Shown one piece after another: positions 33,179 through 42,883 of a DNA stretch of 64,000 nucleotides. Location: positions 1-64,000 of the forward strand of contig NZ_JAAIYA010000040.1 of NCBI RefSeq assembly GCF_010894405.1, written 5' to 3'. Both the position numbers and the translations under genes were made by a program. This stretch comes from Pyxidicoccus caerfyrddinensis. GTDB lineage: Bacteria; Myxococcota; Myxococcia; Myxococcales; Myxococcaceae. Every line of letters begins with the position of its first letter. Within the stretch, counting starts at the first letter, position 1. The notes under the pieces are model-generated. The model searched no databases and was not told where the DNA came from. It was given only the letters and a program-made list of their open reading frames with translations.

Positions 33179-35152
33179 ATGGCGAAGAAGTTGGGAGAGC
33201 GCCTCATCGAGGCCGGCCTCGTCAACGCGGGGGCCGTGGAGCAGGCCCTGGAGCACCAGAAGATCACCGGCCACAAGCTGGGGGACTGTCTGGTGGAGCT
33301 GGGGCTGCTCCAGGAAGCGGGACTGCTGCGCTTCCTCGCCGCCGAGTTCCAGACGCGCTTCGTCACCGCGGACAAGCTGGCCAAGGCCCGCATCGCCACC
33401 GAGGTGCTCGACCGGCTCCCCGTGCGCCTCGCCGAGGCGCAGAACGTGCTGCCGCTGGCGGTGGACCCGGAGCGCAAGCTGCTCTCCGTGGTCGCCGCGG
33501 AGCCGCAGAACAAGGCGCTGATGGACGAGATTGCGCTCGTCACCGGCATGTCCGAGGTCTACGCGTACGTAGGCCTGCGCGGCGCCATCGCCGCGGCCAT
33601 CCGCAAGCACTACTACGGCGACCCCACCGCCTTCACCGCGCTGCTGGAGTCTCCGGGCGCGCAGGTCAGCCCCCCCGTCCCGTCCCGCACGGGGGCCGCG
33701 GAGCACAGCCGCACCACCACCTCGGGCCGCAGCACCATGACGGGGCTGAGCAGCCTCAATTACCGCATGGAGACGGACCCGCGGCTGCGGGTGCACCGCC
33801 CCAGCGGCGCCACTCCGGCCGCCCGCCCCTCCACCCAGCGGCGCGAACCGGGCGGGCCCCGCGGCATCGTCAGCGACGCGGACTACGTGGAGACGCTGGG
33901 CATCCTCGTGGGCCTGCTGGAGCAGGACCGGCAGCGCCACCGCGGCCACTCCGCGCAGCTCGCGCGTCAGGCGGGCATCGTCGGCCAGCGCATGGGCATG
34001 CCGCACAAGGAGCTGGCGGCGCTGTCCATCGCCGCGTACCTCCACGATCTGGGCAAGCCGTCAGAGCGCCACTTCTCCCTGGCCAGCAACGCCGTCAACG
34101 CCGACTGGAAGGCCCAGGCGAAGCAGGCGTGCCGGGCGCCCACCAAGCTGTTCGAGACGGTGCACCTGCCCACGCAGACGAACACCATCCTCGCGCAGCT
34201 CTATGAAGCCTGGGACGGCTCGGGCACCCCGCAGGGCGCCAAGGGCGAGGACATCACCCTGGGCGCGCGCATCCTCGCCGCGGTGGACAGCTTCCTGGAG
34301 CTGACGAAGAACCCGGGCAACGCGCACGGCAAGGCCTTCACCAAGGAGCAGGCGCTGGAGCACCTGCGCACCAACAAGGGCGTGCTCTATGACCCGGTGG
34401 TGGCGGACATCGTCATCCAGCTCCAGAGCGGCGAGTTGCTGCGCCACCGGCTGGAGAGCGAGGGCCGGCAGGTGCTCGTCGTGGAGCCGGACGAGGCGGC
34501 GCGCGGCGAGCTGCTGGAGGCGGTGCTGAAGCACGGACTGGTGGCGCACGCGCTGTCCACGATGGAGGGTGCGCAGGACGGCCTGGCCCGGCAGGACTGC
34601 GACGTGCTGGTGGTGAGCCTGCGGCTGGGACAGCAGGAGGTGATGGACATCCTCCAGCAGGCGCGCTCGACGCCGGAGACGGCGGGGCTGCCCATCGCCG
34701 TGGTGGGTGAGCCGGACGCGGCCACGCGCGAGCGGCTGGTGATGGCGGGCGCCTCGGCGGTGCTGGCGCCCGGCGAGAAGGGCGTCATCGCCAAGGCGGT
34801 GGGCAACCTCCTCGAGGACCGGGTGCTGCACAACGGCCCGGGCCGCGTGGTGCGGGGCAGCTTCGACGAGCTGCCTCCGAAGGAGTTGCTGCGCACGCTC
34901 GCCGGAGGTTTCAAGAACGGGCGGCTGCACCTTCGCCAGCACACGCTGGAGGGCTACCTCCACCTGGAGCGCGGCCGCGTCGTCTTCGCCTCCTTCGGGG
35001 GCCACTCCGGCGAGCCCGCCCTGCAGGCGCTGCTGAAGCTGAAGCAGGCGGACTTCCAGTACGACCCGGATGCGCTGCTGCTGGACGTGCCGCAGATGGA
35101 CCAGGACCTGCAGGACCTGCTGGCCCTGGCCGGCGCCGTCAGCCCAGGCTGA
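33179..35152 (+). CDS. Signalling protein: MshEN, HD, receiver-like and DUF4388 domains
   Basis: The 657-residue protein starts with a MshEN/GspE-N-type domain (about 1-150; RLIEAGLVNAGAVEQAL), a fold that can bind cyclic di-GMP. A Ser/Thr-rich linker follows, then an HD phosphodiesterase-like domain (about 235-420; HRGHSAQLARQAG and AAYLHDLGK). A receiver-like domain comes next (about 430-550; VLVVEPDEAARGEL, CDVLVVSLRLG). Last is a DUF4388 domain (about 560-650; GSFDELPPKELLRTL). It lies 15 bases after the exonuclease gene. It is probably a regulatory phosphodiesterase or scaffold. Confidence 0.8.
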   Translation: MAKKLGERLIEAGLVNAGAVEQALEHQKITGHKLGDCLVELGLLQEAGLLRFLAAEFQTRFVTADKLAKARIATEVLDRLPVRLAEAQNVLPLAVDPERKLLSVVAAEPQNKALMDEIALVTGMSEVYAYVGLRGAIAAAIRKHYYGDPTAFTALLESPGAQVSPPVPSRTGAAEHSRTTTSGRSTMTGLSSLNYRMETDPRLRVHRPSGATPAARPSTQRREPGGPRGIVSDADYVETLGILVGLLEQDRQRHRGHSAQLARQAGIVGQRMGMPHKELAALSIAAYLHDLGKPSERHFSLASNAVNADWKAQAKQACRAPTKLFETVHLPTQTNTILAQLYEAWDGSGTPQGAKGEDITLGARILAAVDSFLELTKNPGNAHGKAFTKEQALEHLRTNKGVLYDPVVADIVIQLQSGELLRHRLESEGRQVLVVEPDEAARGELLEAVLKHGLVAHALSTMEGAQDGLARQDCDVLVVSLRLGQQEVMDILQQARSTPETAGLPIAVVGEPDAATRERLVMAGASAVLAPGEKGVIAKAVGNLLEDRVLHNGPGRVVRGSFDELPPKELLRTLAGGFKNGRLHLRQHTLEGYLHLERGRVVFASFGGHSGEPALQALLKLKQADFQYDPDALLLDVPQMDQDLQDLLALAGAVSPG

Positions 35153-35915
35153 GCCCGAAGAGGGCGGAGGCGTTGGCGGTGGTGGTGGCCGCCACCTCCT
35201 CCAGCGTCACGCCCTTCAGCTCCGCCACCTTGCGCGCCGTCTCCACCACGTGCGCGGGCTGGTTCTTCCGCCCGCGGTGCGGCACCGGCGCGAGGTACGG
35301 GCTGTCCGTCTCCACCATCAGCCTGTCCAGCGGCGCGAAGCGCACCGCGTCCTGCAGCGCCTGCGCGTTCTTGTAGGTGACGACGCCGGACAGGGACAGG
35401 AAGAAGCCCAGGTCCAGGTAGCGCCGCGCCGCGGCCGTGTCCCCGGTGAAGCAGTGGATGACGCCGCGGGACAACCCCACCTCGCGCAGCACGCCCTCGC
35501 AGTCGTCATGCGCGTCGCGCACGTGCACCACCAGCGGCTTGGACAGCTGGCGCGCCAGGGCGCACTGCCGCCGGAAGACGGTGGCCTGCACCTCCCGGGG
35601 CGAGTGGTCGTAGTAGTAGTCCAGGCCCGCCTCCCCCACCGCGCGCACCTCGGGCCGGGCGCACGTGGCCTCCAGCGTGGCGAAGTCCGCCTCGGTGGCC
35701 CGCGCGGCCTCGTGGGGGTGGATGCCCAGCGTGGGCGACAGGAAGTCCGGGTGCGCGGCGGCCAGCTCCAGCGCGTTGCCCCAGTCGCCCGGGCCGTGGA
35801 ACTGGCCCACCACGATGGCGTGGACGAGGCCGGCGGCGCGGGCCCCGTCGAGGATGACCATGACGTCCGGGTAGTCCTTCACCTCGAGGTGGCAGTGGGC
35901 ATCGACGAGTCTCAT
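35139..35915 (-). CDS. tatD: TatD-family metal-dependent DNase
   Basis: The 258-residue TIM-barrel hydrolase has the metal motif VDAHCHLE at its start, GEAGLDYYYD, LVVHVRDAHDD, GVIHCFTGD and ETDSPYLAPVPHRG. TatD enzymes are 3'-5' exonucleases acting in DNA repair and turnover. Its stop region overlaps that of the convergent signalling gene by 14 bases. Its ATG overlaps the stop of the HEAT-repeat gene (ATGA), so the two are translationally coupled. Confidence 0.93.
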   Translation of the reverse strand: MRLVDAHCHLEVKDYPDVMVILDGARAAGLVHAIVVGQFHGPGDWGNALELAAAHPDFLSPTLGIHPHEAARATEADFATLEATCARPEVRAVGEAGLDYYYDHSPREVQATVFRRQCALARQLSKPLVVHVRDAHDDCEGVLREVGLSRGVIHCFTGDTAAARRYLDLGFFLSLSGVVTYKNAQALQDAVRFAPLDRLMVETDSPYLAPVPHRGRKNQPAHVVETARKVAELKGVTLEEVAATTTANASALFGLSLG

Positions 35916-36886
35916 GTCTCCTCCAACAGCAGCTCTTCCAGCTCGGTGCGCGCCTCGGGTGAGGTGAAGGTGGGGATGGAGGCGCGCACCCGCTCGCGTC
36001 CCTCCGGCAGGCCCAGCCGCCAGAGCGCGTCCGCGGCGTCCAGGCGGAAGTCCTCCACCGCGCCCCGCTCGTCCAGCAGCGCGAGCAGCCAGGGTAGCGC
36101 CCGCGCGTCACCCAGCCGCCCCAGCCCACGCGCGGCGGCCCCGCGACACTCGTCCTTGGCGTCTTCGAGGATTTCCTTCAGCCGCTCCAGCGCCCCGGGC
36201 GCCTTCACCGCGCCGCACAGCTCCACGGCCAGCGCGCGGTCCTGGCTCCACTTCTTCCGGGACCGCTGCAGGAGGTACGTGACGCCCTCCGGGTCCCCCA
36301 GCTGCGCGAGCACACCCGCGGCCTGAGTCTTGTCGAAGGCGGGCAGCAGCCAGCGGCGGAACAGTCGCTTTACCGCGGGCAGGGCGCGCGGGTCCTCCAG
36401 CTCGCCCAGCGCACCCAGGGCGCGGAAGCGCAGCAGGTCCGCGTCCAGCGCCTCCACGAGGATGTCCAGGCCAGCGGGGTGCTTGAGGGCGGCGATGCCG
36501 CGCGCGGCCTCGAAGCGGACCTCGGGCATCGGGTCCTCCAGCATGCTCGCCAGCGCCCCGCGCAATTCCGGCCGCGCCAGGTCCGCGAGCCGACCGGTGG
36601 CCTCCAGGCGCACCAGCCACTCGTCGTCGCGCAGCCGGGAGATGAGCGTGCCCGACAGCTCCTCCGGGGGCAGCACCACGGCGGCCAGCCCCACCCCCGA
36701 GCGGCGCACCTCCGGCTGCGCGTCCGTCAGCAGCCGGGTGAGCACGTCGGTGAAGTCGGGCGCGCGCGCCGGGGACTCGAGGGCCAGGTGATAGAGCTGG
36801 TCCGCGGCCTCGGCCCGGAGCGCCGGGCGCTTCTCGCGCTCCAGCGTCAGCAGGGCGCGGTCGCGCTCGGCGCGCCAGTCCGTCAC
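35912..36886 (-). CDS. HEAT-repeat protein
   Basis: The 324 residues form about seven two-helix HEAT-type units (PEVRFEAARGIAALK, DECRGAAARGLGRLGD, RLDAADALWRLG). Such alpha-solenoids bind protein partners; no catalytic motif is seen. There is no signal peptide, so it is cytoplasmic. The gene starts two bases after the metG stop and overlaps tatD, so metG, the HEAT gene and tatD likely form one operon. Confidence 0.8.
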   Translation of the reverse strand: MTDWRAERDRALLTLEREKRPALRAEAADQLYHLALESPARAPDFTDVLTRLLTDAQPEVRRSGVGLAAVVLPPEELSGTLISRLRDDEWLVRLEATGRLADLARPELRGALASMLEDPMPEVRFEAARGIAALKHPAGLDILVEALDADLLRFRALGALGELEDPRALPAVKRLFRRWLLPAFDKTQAAGVLAQLGDPEGVTYLLQRSRKKWSQDRALAVELCGAVKAPGALERLKEILEDAKDECRGAAARGLGRLGDARALPWLLALLDERGAVEDFRLDAADALWRLGLPEGRERVRASIPTFTSPEARTELEELLLEET

Positions 36887-36887
36887 G

Positions 36888-39032
36888 TCACTTCACCTCG
36901 CTGCCCGGCGGCATGTCGCCCGGGTCCAGCAGCGACAGGTCCTTTCCGCCCGTGCCGGCCGTCAGGAGCATGCCGCGCGACTCGATGCCCCGCAGCTTGC
37001 GCGGCTTGAGGTTGGCCACCACCACCACGCGGCGCCCGGTGAGGGCCTCCGGCGCGTACGCCTCCGCAATGCCGGAGACGATGGTGCGCGGGCCCGTGGG
37101 CTCGCCCAGGTCCACGGTGAGCTTCAGGAGCTTGTCCGCGTCCTTCACCTTCTCGGCGACGACCACGCGGCCCGCCTTGAGCACCACCTTGGCGAAGTCC
37201 GCGTACTCGATTTCCCCTGGCGCCTCACCGGCTCCCGCCCCGGCCGAGGCCTGGGTGGCACCGGCACTCGCGGGCTGCGGCGCGGCGGCGGGCTTCTTGT
37301 CGCTCTCCACCTTCTTCTTCTCCTTGCCCCCGGCGGGCTTCGCGTCCGCGGCCTGCGGAGCGCCTTCCGGGGTCTTGATGATGGCGTTGACGCGCTCCGG
37401 CTCCAGCCGGGGCAAGAGCGGCTCCGGGGTGCCGGTGGGACGGCTGCGGTCCAGCAGCGGGTACTTCGCGCCCTCCAGCGCCTGGAACGTCAGCGCCGGT
37501 GCGCCCAGCTGCGCGAACAGCTTCTCCGACAGGCGCGGCGTCACCGGGGCGAGCAGCGCGCCCAACAGGTACACCACGTCCGCCACGTCGGACAGGTCCG
37601 CGCGTGCGCCCTCGGCCGTCTCGGGCTTGCGGACCGCCGCCCACGGGGCCTGTGTCTGGACGAAGGCGTTGGCCGCCGAGGCGATGTCCGTAATGGCGCG
37701 AATCGCGTTGCGGTACTCGAGCTTGTCGAACGCGGCGCGCACCTCGGGCACGCGGGCGAGCGCGGACTCCACCAGCGCGCGGCCCGGACCCTCGGCGCGG
37801 CCCGGCGCCAGCCGCTTCTCCAGCGGACCGGCCAGGAGCGACAGGGCGCGGTTGGCCAGGTTGCACACGTTGTTGACCAGCTCGCCGTTCACCCGCTCGC
37901 GGAAGTCCTTGAGGCTGAGGTCCAGGTCCTCCACGCCCGCGCCCAGGTTGGCCGCGTAGAAGTAGCGCAGGTAGCTGGGGTCCAGCTGGTCCAGGTAGTC
38001 CCGCACCGGCACCATGGTGCCGCGGCGCTTGGACATCTTCTCGCCGTTGACGGTGAGGTGGCCGTGCACCTTCAGCTCGGTGGGCACCTTGAAGCCCGCC
38101 ACGTTGAGCACCGCGGGCCAGAACAGCGCGTGGAAGTAGACGATGTCCTTGCCGATGAAGTGGATGATGCGGGCGTCGCTGCCGGCATCCCAGTAGTCCA
38201 GCGCGCTCTTCGCCTTCCCCGTCTCCTTCGCCCACTTCTCCGTGGTGGCGATGTAGCCGATGGGGGCATCCAGCCAGACGTAGAAGAACTTGTTCGTCTC
38301 GCCCGGAATCGCGAAGCCGAAGTAGGGGCCATCCCGGCTGATGTCCCAGTCCGCCAGGCCCGAGCCGCCGAAGAAGCCCTGGAGCTGGGCGGCGAGGCCC
38401 GGGTGGATGAAGCCGGGCTTGCGCAGCACGGACTGGAGGAAGTCCGCGTGGCGCGACAGCTTGAAGAACAGGTGCGCGGAACTCTTGCGCACCGGTGAGG
38501 TACCGCACAGCGAGCACTGCGGGTCCAACAGGTCCGTGGAGCTGTACGCCTTGCCGCACACCTCGCACGAGTCGCCGTACTGGTTGGGCGCCTTGCAGTT
38601 GGGACAGGTGCCCTTGATGAAGCGGTCCGGCAGGAAGCGCTGGTCCTTCTCGCAGTAGGCCTGCTCGATGTCGCGCCGCTCGATGTCGCCCTTGTCCTTC
38701 AGCCGCGCGTAGATGAGCTCCGCGTAGTGGCGGTTCTCCGGCGAGTTGGTGGAGTGGAAGTAGTCGAAGCGGATGTCCAGGTCGTGGAAGTCCCGCTGGT
38801 GCTCATCGTGGAAGCGGGCGACGAACTCCTCGGGCTTGAGGCCCTGTTTCGCGGCGCTCAGCTCGATGGGCGTACCGTGGGTGTCGTCCGCGCAGAAGTA
38901 GACGACGTCCTTGCCGCACGAGCGGAGGAACCGGACGTAGATGTCGGTCTGCACGTACTCGACGGCGTGGCCGATGTGGACCGGGCCGTTCGCGTAGGGC
39001 AGCGCGCTGGTGACGAGAATTTTCTCAGCCAT
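36888..39032 (-). CDS. metG: Methionyl-tRNA synthetase
   Basis: The 714-residue class I synthetase charges tRNA-Met. HIGH is at 19-22 (PVHIGHAVEY), and KMSKR is intact (NGEKMSKRRGT). The zinc knuckle has two Cys pairs (CPNCKAPNQYGDSCEVC and CSLCGTSP). A low-complexity linker rich in Ala, Lys and Gly (about 570-615) leads to a C-terminal EMAP-like tRNA-binding domain (EYADFAKVVLKAGRVV), which makes it a dimeric MetRS. Length is normal. Confidence 0.97.
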   Translation of the reverse strand: MAEKILVTSALPYANGPVHIGHAVEYVQTDIYVRFLRSCGKDVVYFCADDTHGTPIELSAAKQGLKPEEFVARFHDEHQRDFHDLDIRFDYFHSTNSPENRHYAELIYARLKDKGDIERRDIEQAYCEKDQRFLPDRFIKGTCPNCKAPNQYGDSCEVCGKAYSSTDLLDPQCSLCGTSPVRKSSAHLFFKLSRHADFLQSVLRKPGFIHPGLAAQLQGFFGGSGLADWDISRDGPYFGFAIPGETNKFFYVWLDAPIGYIATTEKWAKETGKAKSALDYWDAGSDARIIHFIGKDIVYFHALFWPAVLNVAGFKVPTELKVHGHLTVNGEKMSKRRGTMVPVRDYLDQLDPSYLRYFYAANLGAGVEDLDLSLKDFRERVNGELVNNVCNLANRALSLLAGPLEKRLAPGRAEGPGRALVESALARVPEVRAAFDKLEYRNAIRAITDIASAANAFVQTQAPWAAVRKPETAEGARADLSDVADVVYLLGALLAPVTPRLSEKLFAQLGAPALTFQALEGAKYPLLDRSRPTGTPEPLLPRLEPERVNAIIKTPEGAPQAADAKPAGGKEKKKVESDKKPAAAPQPASAGATQASAGAGAGEAPGEIEYADFAKVVLKAGRVVVAEKVKDADKLLKLTVDLGEPTGPRTIVSGIAEAYAPEALTGRRVVVVANLKPRKLRGIESRGMLLTAGTGGKDLSLLDPGDMPPGSEVK

Positions 39033-39147
39033 GGATTCTCCTGAGGGCGGCGGACCTTAGCCGCTCGGGTGGCCGAGGTCATCGACGGCGTGAGGGCCCC
39101 GCGCACGAATGCGCCGAGGGACCGGAGATGTTATCGACCGGAAACGT

Positions 39148-39960
39148 ATGTGCACCATCGTCATCCTCAACCGGGTCCACCCGGAGTGGCCGCTGGTGCT
39201 CGCGGCCAACCGGGACGAGTTCTACGCCCGCCCCGCCACCGGCCCCCAGGTGCTTCGGGAATCCCCTCGCGCCGTGGGTGGGCGCGACGTGGAGCGCGGT
39301 GGGACGTGGATGGGTGTAACCAACGAAGGAGTCTTCGTCGGCCTGACGAACCAGAGGGGCGGGCGAGGCCAGGGTCCGGCCCCCCGCTCGCGGGGCGAGG
39401 TGGTGCTGCGTGCCCTGGAAGCGGGGAGCGTGGAGGCCATCGAGCGCTACCTGGACACCCTGCCCGGAGACGAGTTCCTCCCCTTCAACCTCCTCTACGG
39501 GGACGCGCGCCGGCTCCGGGTGGCCTATGCCCGCCCGGGTGACAAGCGGCTCCGGCGGGAGGACGTGCCGCCCGGCATCCACGTGCTGCCCAATGACGTG
39601 CTGGACTCCCCTGCCCTGCCCAAGGTGGAGCGGGCCCGGCTGCTCGCGGCGGAGGTGGCGCACCGGCCGTGGCCGGAGCTGGAGGCCGGGCTGAAGGCCC
39701 TGCTGGCGGACGCGACGCTGCCGGCGCTCGAGGACATCCCGGTGCCAGCCACCGGTGAAGACCTGCCGCGCGACTTCCTCCAGCGGCTCCAGGCGCTGTG
39801 CATCCACACGCCCGCCTATGGCACGCGCTCGTCGGCCATCGTCACGCTCGCGCCGGGGCGCGTGGGGCACTACCTGTCCACGGAAGCGGCGCCCTGCCAG
39901 GGCCCGTGGAAGGACGTCACCGGACTGCTCGCGCCGGCTGACGAGGCCGCCACCGGCTGA
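39148..39960 (+). CDS. NRDE/TANGO2-family protein
   Basis: The 270-residue protein starts MCTIVILN and contains AANRDEFYARP, the family's namesake motif. Cys2 is the expected N-terminal nucleophile after Met removal. GGTWMGVTNEGVFVGLTNQR and the C-terminal SSAIVTLAPGRV follow the family pattern. The bacterial role is unsettled; eukaryotic TANGO2 is linked to lipid or haem handling. ATG 39148 is chosen because Cys must follow the start; the longer frame from 39109 would bury it. Confidence 0.88.
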   Translation: MCTIVILNRVHPEWPLVLAANRDEFYARPATGPQVLRESPRAVGGRDVERGGTWMGVTNEGVFVGLTNQRGGRGQGPAPRSRGEVVLRALEAGSVEAIERYLDTLPGDEFLPFNLLYGDARRLRVAYARPGDKRLRREDVPPGIHVLPNDVLDSPALPKVERARLLAAEVAHRPWPELEAGLKALLADATLPALEDIPVPATGEDLPRDFLQRLQALCIHTPAYGTRSSAIVTLAPGRVGHYLSTEAAPCQGPWKDVTGLLAPADEAATG

Positions 39961-39979
39961 CGTCCGGAGCAGGTCCCCA

Positions 39980-40018
39980 AAACGAAACCGCCCCCGAGGC
40001 GCGAGGCCCCGGAGGCGG
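39980..40018 (-). terminator. Terminator of the M4 protease gene
   Basis: On the minus strand a 13-base stem with two G-U wobbles (CCGCCTCCGGGGC and GCCTCGGGGGCGG, five-base loop) is followed by TTTCGTTTT. It lies about 60 bases after the protease stop and 20 bases from the convergent NRDE gene. Confidence 0.7.
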
Positions 40019-40077
40019 AATCCTTGCGGCGAGGACCGGGCTTTCAGCCGCCCGGCCCCACCGTCTTTCGCATCAGG

Positions 40078-41988
40078 CTAGTAGGTCGCCTTGAGCGAGG
40101 TGCCGCTGTAGGCCGAGTAGCCGTTCAGCATGATGTAGAAGCGGCCCGCGGTGGTCTTCGCCGCGATGTTGCACGTCTCGGCGTTGCCGGTGAGGTACGG
40201 GCGGCAGTCGTACGAGGACGTCGTCGGGGCCGCGCCGAACTTCACGTACATGTCCGCGTCACCCGTGCCGCCGCTGAGGACGAACGAGGAAGCGCGGCTG
40301 ACCGGCACGTCGATGCAGTAGAACTTCTGCGAGCCCGCCGCACCGGAGATGCCCGTCGTGGCCACGCCGTTGGTCAGCAGGGTGCAGGCCGGGGGAGGCG
40401 TCGTCACGCCCACGCCCACCGCTTCCCAGGCCTTGGTCACCGAGTCCTGGATGGCCGTGCTGTAGCCCAGCTGCTGCGCCGCCGTCACCGTGTACGTCTT
40501 CGCCTGGGCGAAGGTGGTGGACGCCGTGAAGAGGTCCGTGTTGGCCTTGTAGAAGATGCGAGCGGCCACTTCCACGCCCACGCCCGCCACGCTGACCGTG
40601 GTCTTGCCGCGCGGGTGCGTGCCACCCGTGGAGAGCAGCTTGAACGCCAGGTTGGCGATACCCGAGTTCCAGTGCACGCCGCCGTTGTCGGAGGTGCCCG
40701 TGTAGCGCTCGGGGTAGTAGTCCTTGGACGAGCCGTCCTGCGTCGGGTTCGCCATGTAGCGGAGCGCGTCGCCCGCGGTGCCCGGCGTCCAGATGTCCTC
40801 GCCAATCATCCACACGTCCGCGCTGGTGGACCAGCTGGTGGACCAGGACTCGCAAACGGCCGCGAAGATGTCGGACATACCCTCGTTGAGGGCGCCGGAC
40901 TCGTTGGAGTACGTGAGGTTGGACTCGGACGACGTCACGGCGTGGGTCAGCTCGTGCACCGTCACGTCAGCGTCCTTGCCGAGCATGCCGGAGTTCACGC
41001 CGTCGCCGTCGCCGTACACCATCTGGCTGCCGTTCCAGTAGGCGTTGACGTAGTTGGTGCTGTAGTGCACCGAGCTCTTCAGCTGCGCGCCCGCGTTGTT
41101 GTACGAGTCGCGGTTGAAGATGGTCTTGTAGCAGTTGTACGTGAACCCGAGCTGGTCGTAGTTCTGGTCGATGTGGGCGTCGCCCGTGGTCGCCCCGCCC
41201 TCGCTGCGGCGCAGGGTGCCCGGCAGGCTGCTGCCGTTGTTCGCGCTGTACACGGCGCGGTTCAGGGCCGAGTGGATGTCCGTCACGCGGTCGGCGACGA
41301 CGCCGGTGGTGGCGTCCACGAAGACGTGGTCGCGGATGGGCAGCTGCGCGCCCTCACCCGTCACCACCACCTCGTAGGCCAGGGTCAGCTTCTGCGCCTG
41401 ACCGGCGCGCAGGTAGACGAGCCGGGGCTGGCCGTCGATCTCGAGGCGGGTGCCCACGGTGTTGCGCAGGGCGGCCGTCTTCGCCGACTGGGCGGCGATG
41501 CGCGCCGTCGCGGGCACGCCGAACTCGCCGTCACGGGCCGAGCCGTTGGCCATGACGATGTTGCCTTCCGGGTCCAGGTGGATGGCCAGCTCCTGGCCGA
41601 CCACGGGGAGGCCGTTCTTCGTCTGGTTGTAGCGGATGTGCGTGAAGCCCTGCTCGTCCACGCTGACCCGGCTCACCACCAGGTCCTCGGCGCGCAGGCG
41701 GAAGGAGCCGGCGATGCTCGGCAGCATGGAGCTGACGGCACGCACGGAGTCCGCACCCGCGAAGCCGCGGACGGCGCTGTCCACGGTGCCCAGGCGGCCG
41801 CGGATGAGGAAGGGAACGCCGTCATCATGACGGCCCACCACTTCGGCGCCGGGCATGGAGGCCAGCGAGCTCGTCACATCAGACAGCTCGTCGGTCTTCT
41901 GCGAGCCCTGAGACGTCGCGTCGCCGCTCATCTCGCAAGCGGTCAGGGGGAGGACCAGGAGGGCGGCAAGGATACGGGTTCGAACCAA
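40078..41988 (-). CDS. M4-family zinc metalloprotease lipoprotein with PPC domain
   Basis: The 636-residue thermolysin relative starts with a lipoprotein signal (RTRILAALLVLPLTAC; lipidated C18). An FTP/PepSY propeptide is next (about 45-215). The M4 domain has HELTH (H345, E346, H349) and the third ligand E369 in GALNEGMSD. A C-terminal pre-peptidase (PPC) domain is at about 545-636. The start is a TTG at 41988 with AAAGGAG at good spacing. The longer frame from 42120 would hide the signal. It is likely a surface or secreted protease for feeding or predation. Confidence 0.88.
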   Translation of the reverse strand: MVRTRILAALLVLPLTACEMSGDATSQGSQKTDELSDVTSSLASMPGAEVVGRHDDGVPFLIRGRLGTVDSAVRGFAGADSVRAVSSMLPSIAGSFRLRAEDLVVSRVSVDEQGFTHIRYNQTKNGLPVVGQELAIHLDPEGNIVMANGSARDGEFGVPATARIAAQSAKTAALRNTVGTRLEIDGQPRLVYLRAGQAQKLTLAYEVVVTGEGAQLPIRDHVFVDATTGVVADRVTDIHSALNRAVYSANNGSSLPGTLRRSEGGATTGDAHIDQNYDQLGFTYNCYKTIFNRDSYNNAGAQLKSSVHYSTNYVNAYWNGSQMVYGDGDGVNSGMLGKDADVTVHELTHAVTSSESNLTYSNESGALNEGMSDIFAAVCESWSTSWSTSADVWMIGEDIWTPGTAGDALRYMANPTQDGSSKDYYPERYTGTSDNGGVHWNSGIANLAFKLLSTGGTHPRGKTTVSVAGVGVEVAARIFYKANTDLFTASTTFAQAKTYTVTAAQQLGYSTAIQDSVTKAWEAVGVGVTTPPPACTLLTNGVATTGISGAAGSQKFYCIDVPVSRASSFVLSGGTGDADMYVKFGAAPTTSSYDCRPYLTGNAETCNIAAKTTAGRFYIMLNGYSAYSGTSLKATY

Positions 41989-42323
41989 GGGGGGAGCTCC
42001 TTTGAACCCGCCTGCGGGGCGCTGGCGGGCGCTCCCCCATGAGCACGGTTCGGGCCAACGCCTTGAGCCCCCGCGATGCACTCTATAAGCCCCGCACCTG
42101 CCTGCCCTCCGGTGGCACACGGATGTCGCTCACCGCACCGCGCGAATGTATGGGGTATTTACAGAAAAGCCCGGAAAACGAGTCCCTTCACTCTGGAACT
42201 CAGCCCTCCAGCACTGTCCTCCCAAACGACACACCGGAAGTATGGGTGTCTGGTTTGAGGGCAGGCGCGAATTATAGTCGAGAACTGCTTTGGCTTGCAA
42301 CTTTACATGGGTGACAAATGCCC
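41989..42323. other. Intergenic region upstream of the M4 protease
   Basis: These 335 bases are richer in A+T than their surroundings (for example the tract near 42260-42310) and contain no credible gene. They must hold the protease promoter on the minus strand. I found no convincing -35/-10 pair or inverted repeat. Confidence 0.4.
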
Positions 42324-42785
42324 TCAGCCGGACACTTCGGGGCCCGGCTCACCCACCAGCACGCGGGCGCGCCCGTCCATGGAGAGCTTCACCTCCTCCA
42401 CGGTGGCGAAGCCGGCCGAGCGGGCCAGCTCCGCGAGGTGCCGCATCCACGGGTTGTAGGGCATGCCGTTGTCCGAGCAGCACGGCACCACGGCGAAGGG
42501 CAGCCGGTGCTTCGCGGCGTACTCGATGATGACGCGGGTGGCGCCGTCCGGGTGCATGCCCACCACCAGCTCCGCCTCGCACGGCTCGTCGAGGGTGAAG
42601 ATGCGCTGGGCGTAGGTGACGGGCAGGTGCTTGTGCCGCAAGTCGAACGTCGTGACGGCGCGGCCGCGCTGGGTCAGCGCCTCGTTGAGACGCCCCTGCC
42701 CTCCCGCGACGTCGAAGACGCGAGGGGCCGCGAAGCGCGACACGAGGAAGTCCGCGAAGAGGTCGAAGCGACGCTTGTCCGCCAT
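42324..42785 (-). CDS. SAM-methyltransferase-like protein
   Basis: The 153-residue protein begins ADKRRFDLFADFLVSRF, followed by a motif I-like loop RVFDVAGGQGRLNEAL and the acidic turn FDLRHKH. VVGMHPDGATRVIIEYA sits where motif IV would be. It is shorter than most methyltransferases but looks complete, with a plausible start at 42785. FAVVPCCSDNG is an unusual Cys pair. The substrate is unknown. It is separated from holA by 98 bases. Confidence 0.65.
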   Translation of the reverse strand: MADKRRFDLFADFLVSRFAAPRVFDVAGGQGRLNEALTQRGRAVTTFDLRHKHLPVTYAQRIFTLDEPCEAELVVGMHPDGATRVIIEYAAKHRLPFAVVPCCSDNGMPYNPWMRHLAELARSAGFATVEEVKLSMDGRARVLVGEPGPEVSG

Positions 42786-42883
42786 GGCGGGCCTCCTCTA
42801 CCGAAACCCGGGCGCGCATGCACCCGGAAGTGCCGGGGTGGGGGCCGGGCCGGCGTCCCCTCCCCCCTCTCCCCGGGGAGCGC

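Noticed and set aside
31586..34045. Long minus-strand open frame (819 codons) opposite the exonuclease and HD protein
   Set aside because: It is low-complexity (Leu/Arg/Gly-rich) and follows codon bias of the opposite strand; no start signal or motif.
42275..42310. GG and GC elements near TGGCTTGCA that might be a sigma-54 promoter
   Set aside because: The distance between the two elements is far too short for the -24/-12 spacing.
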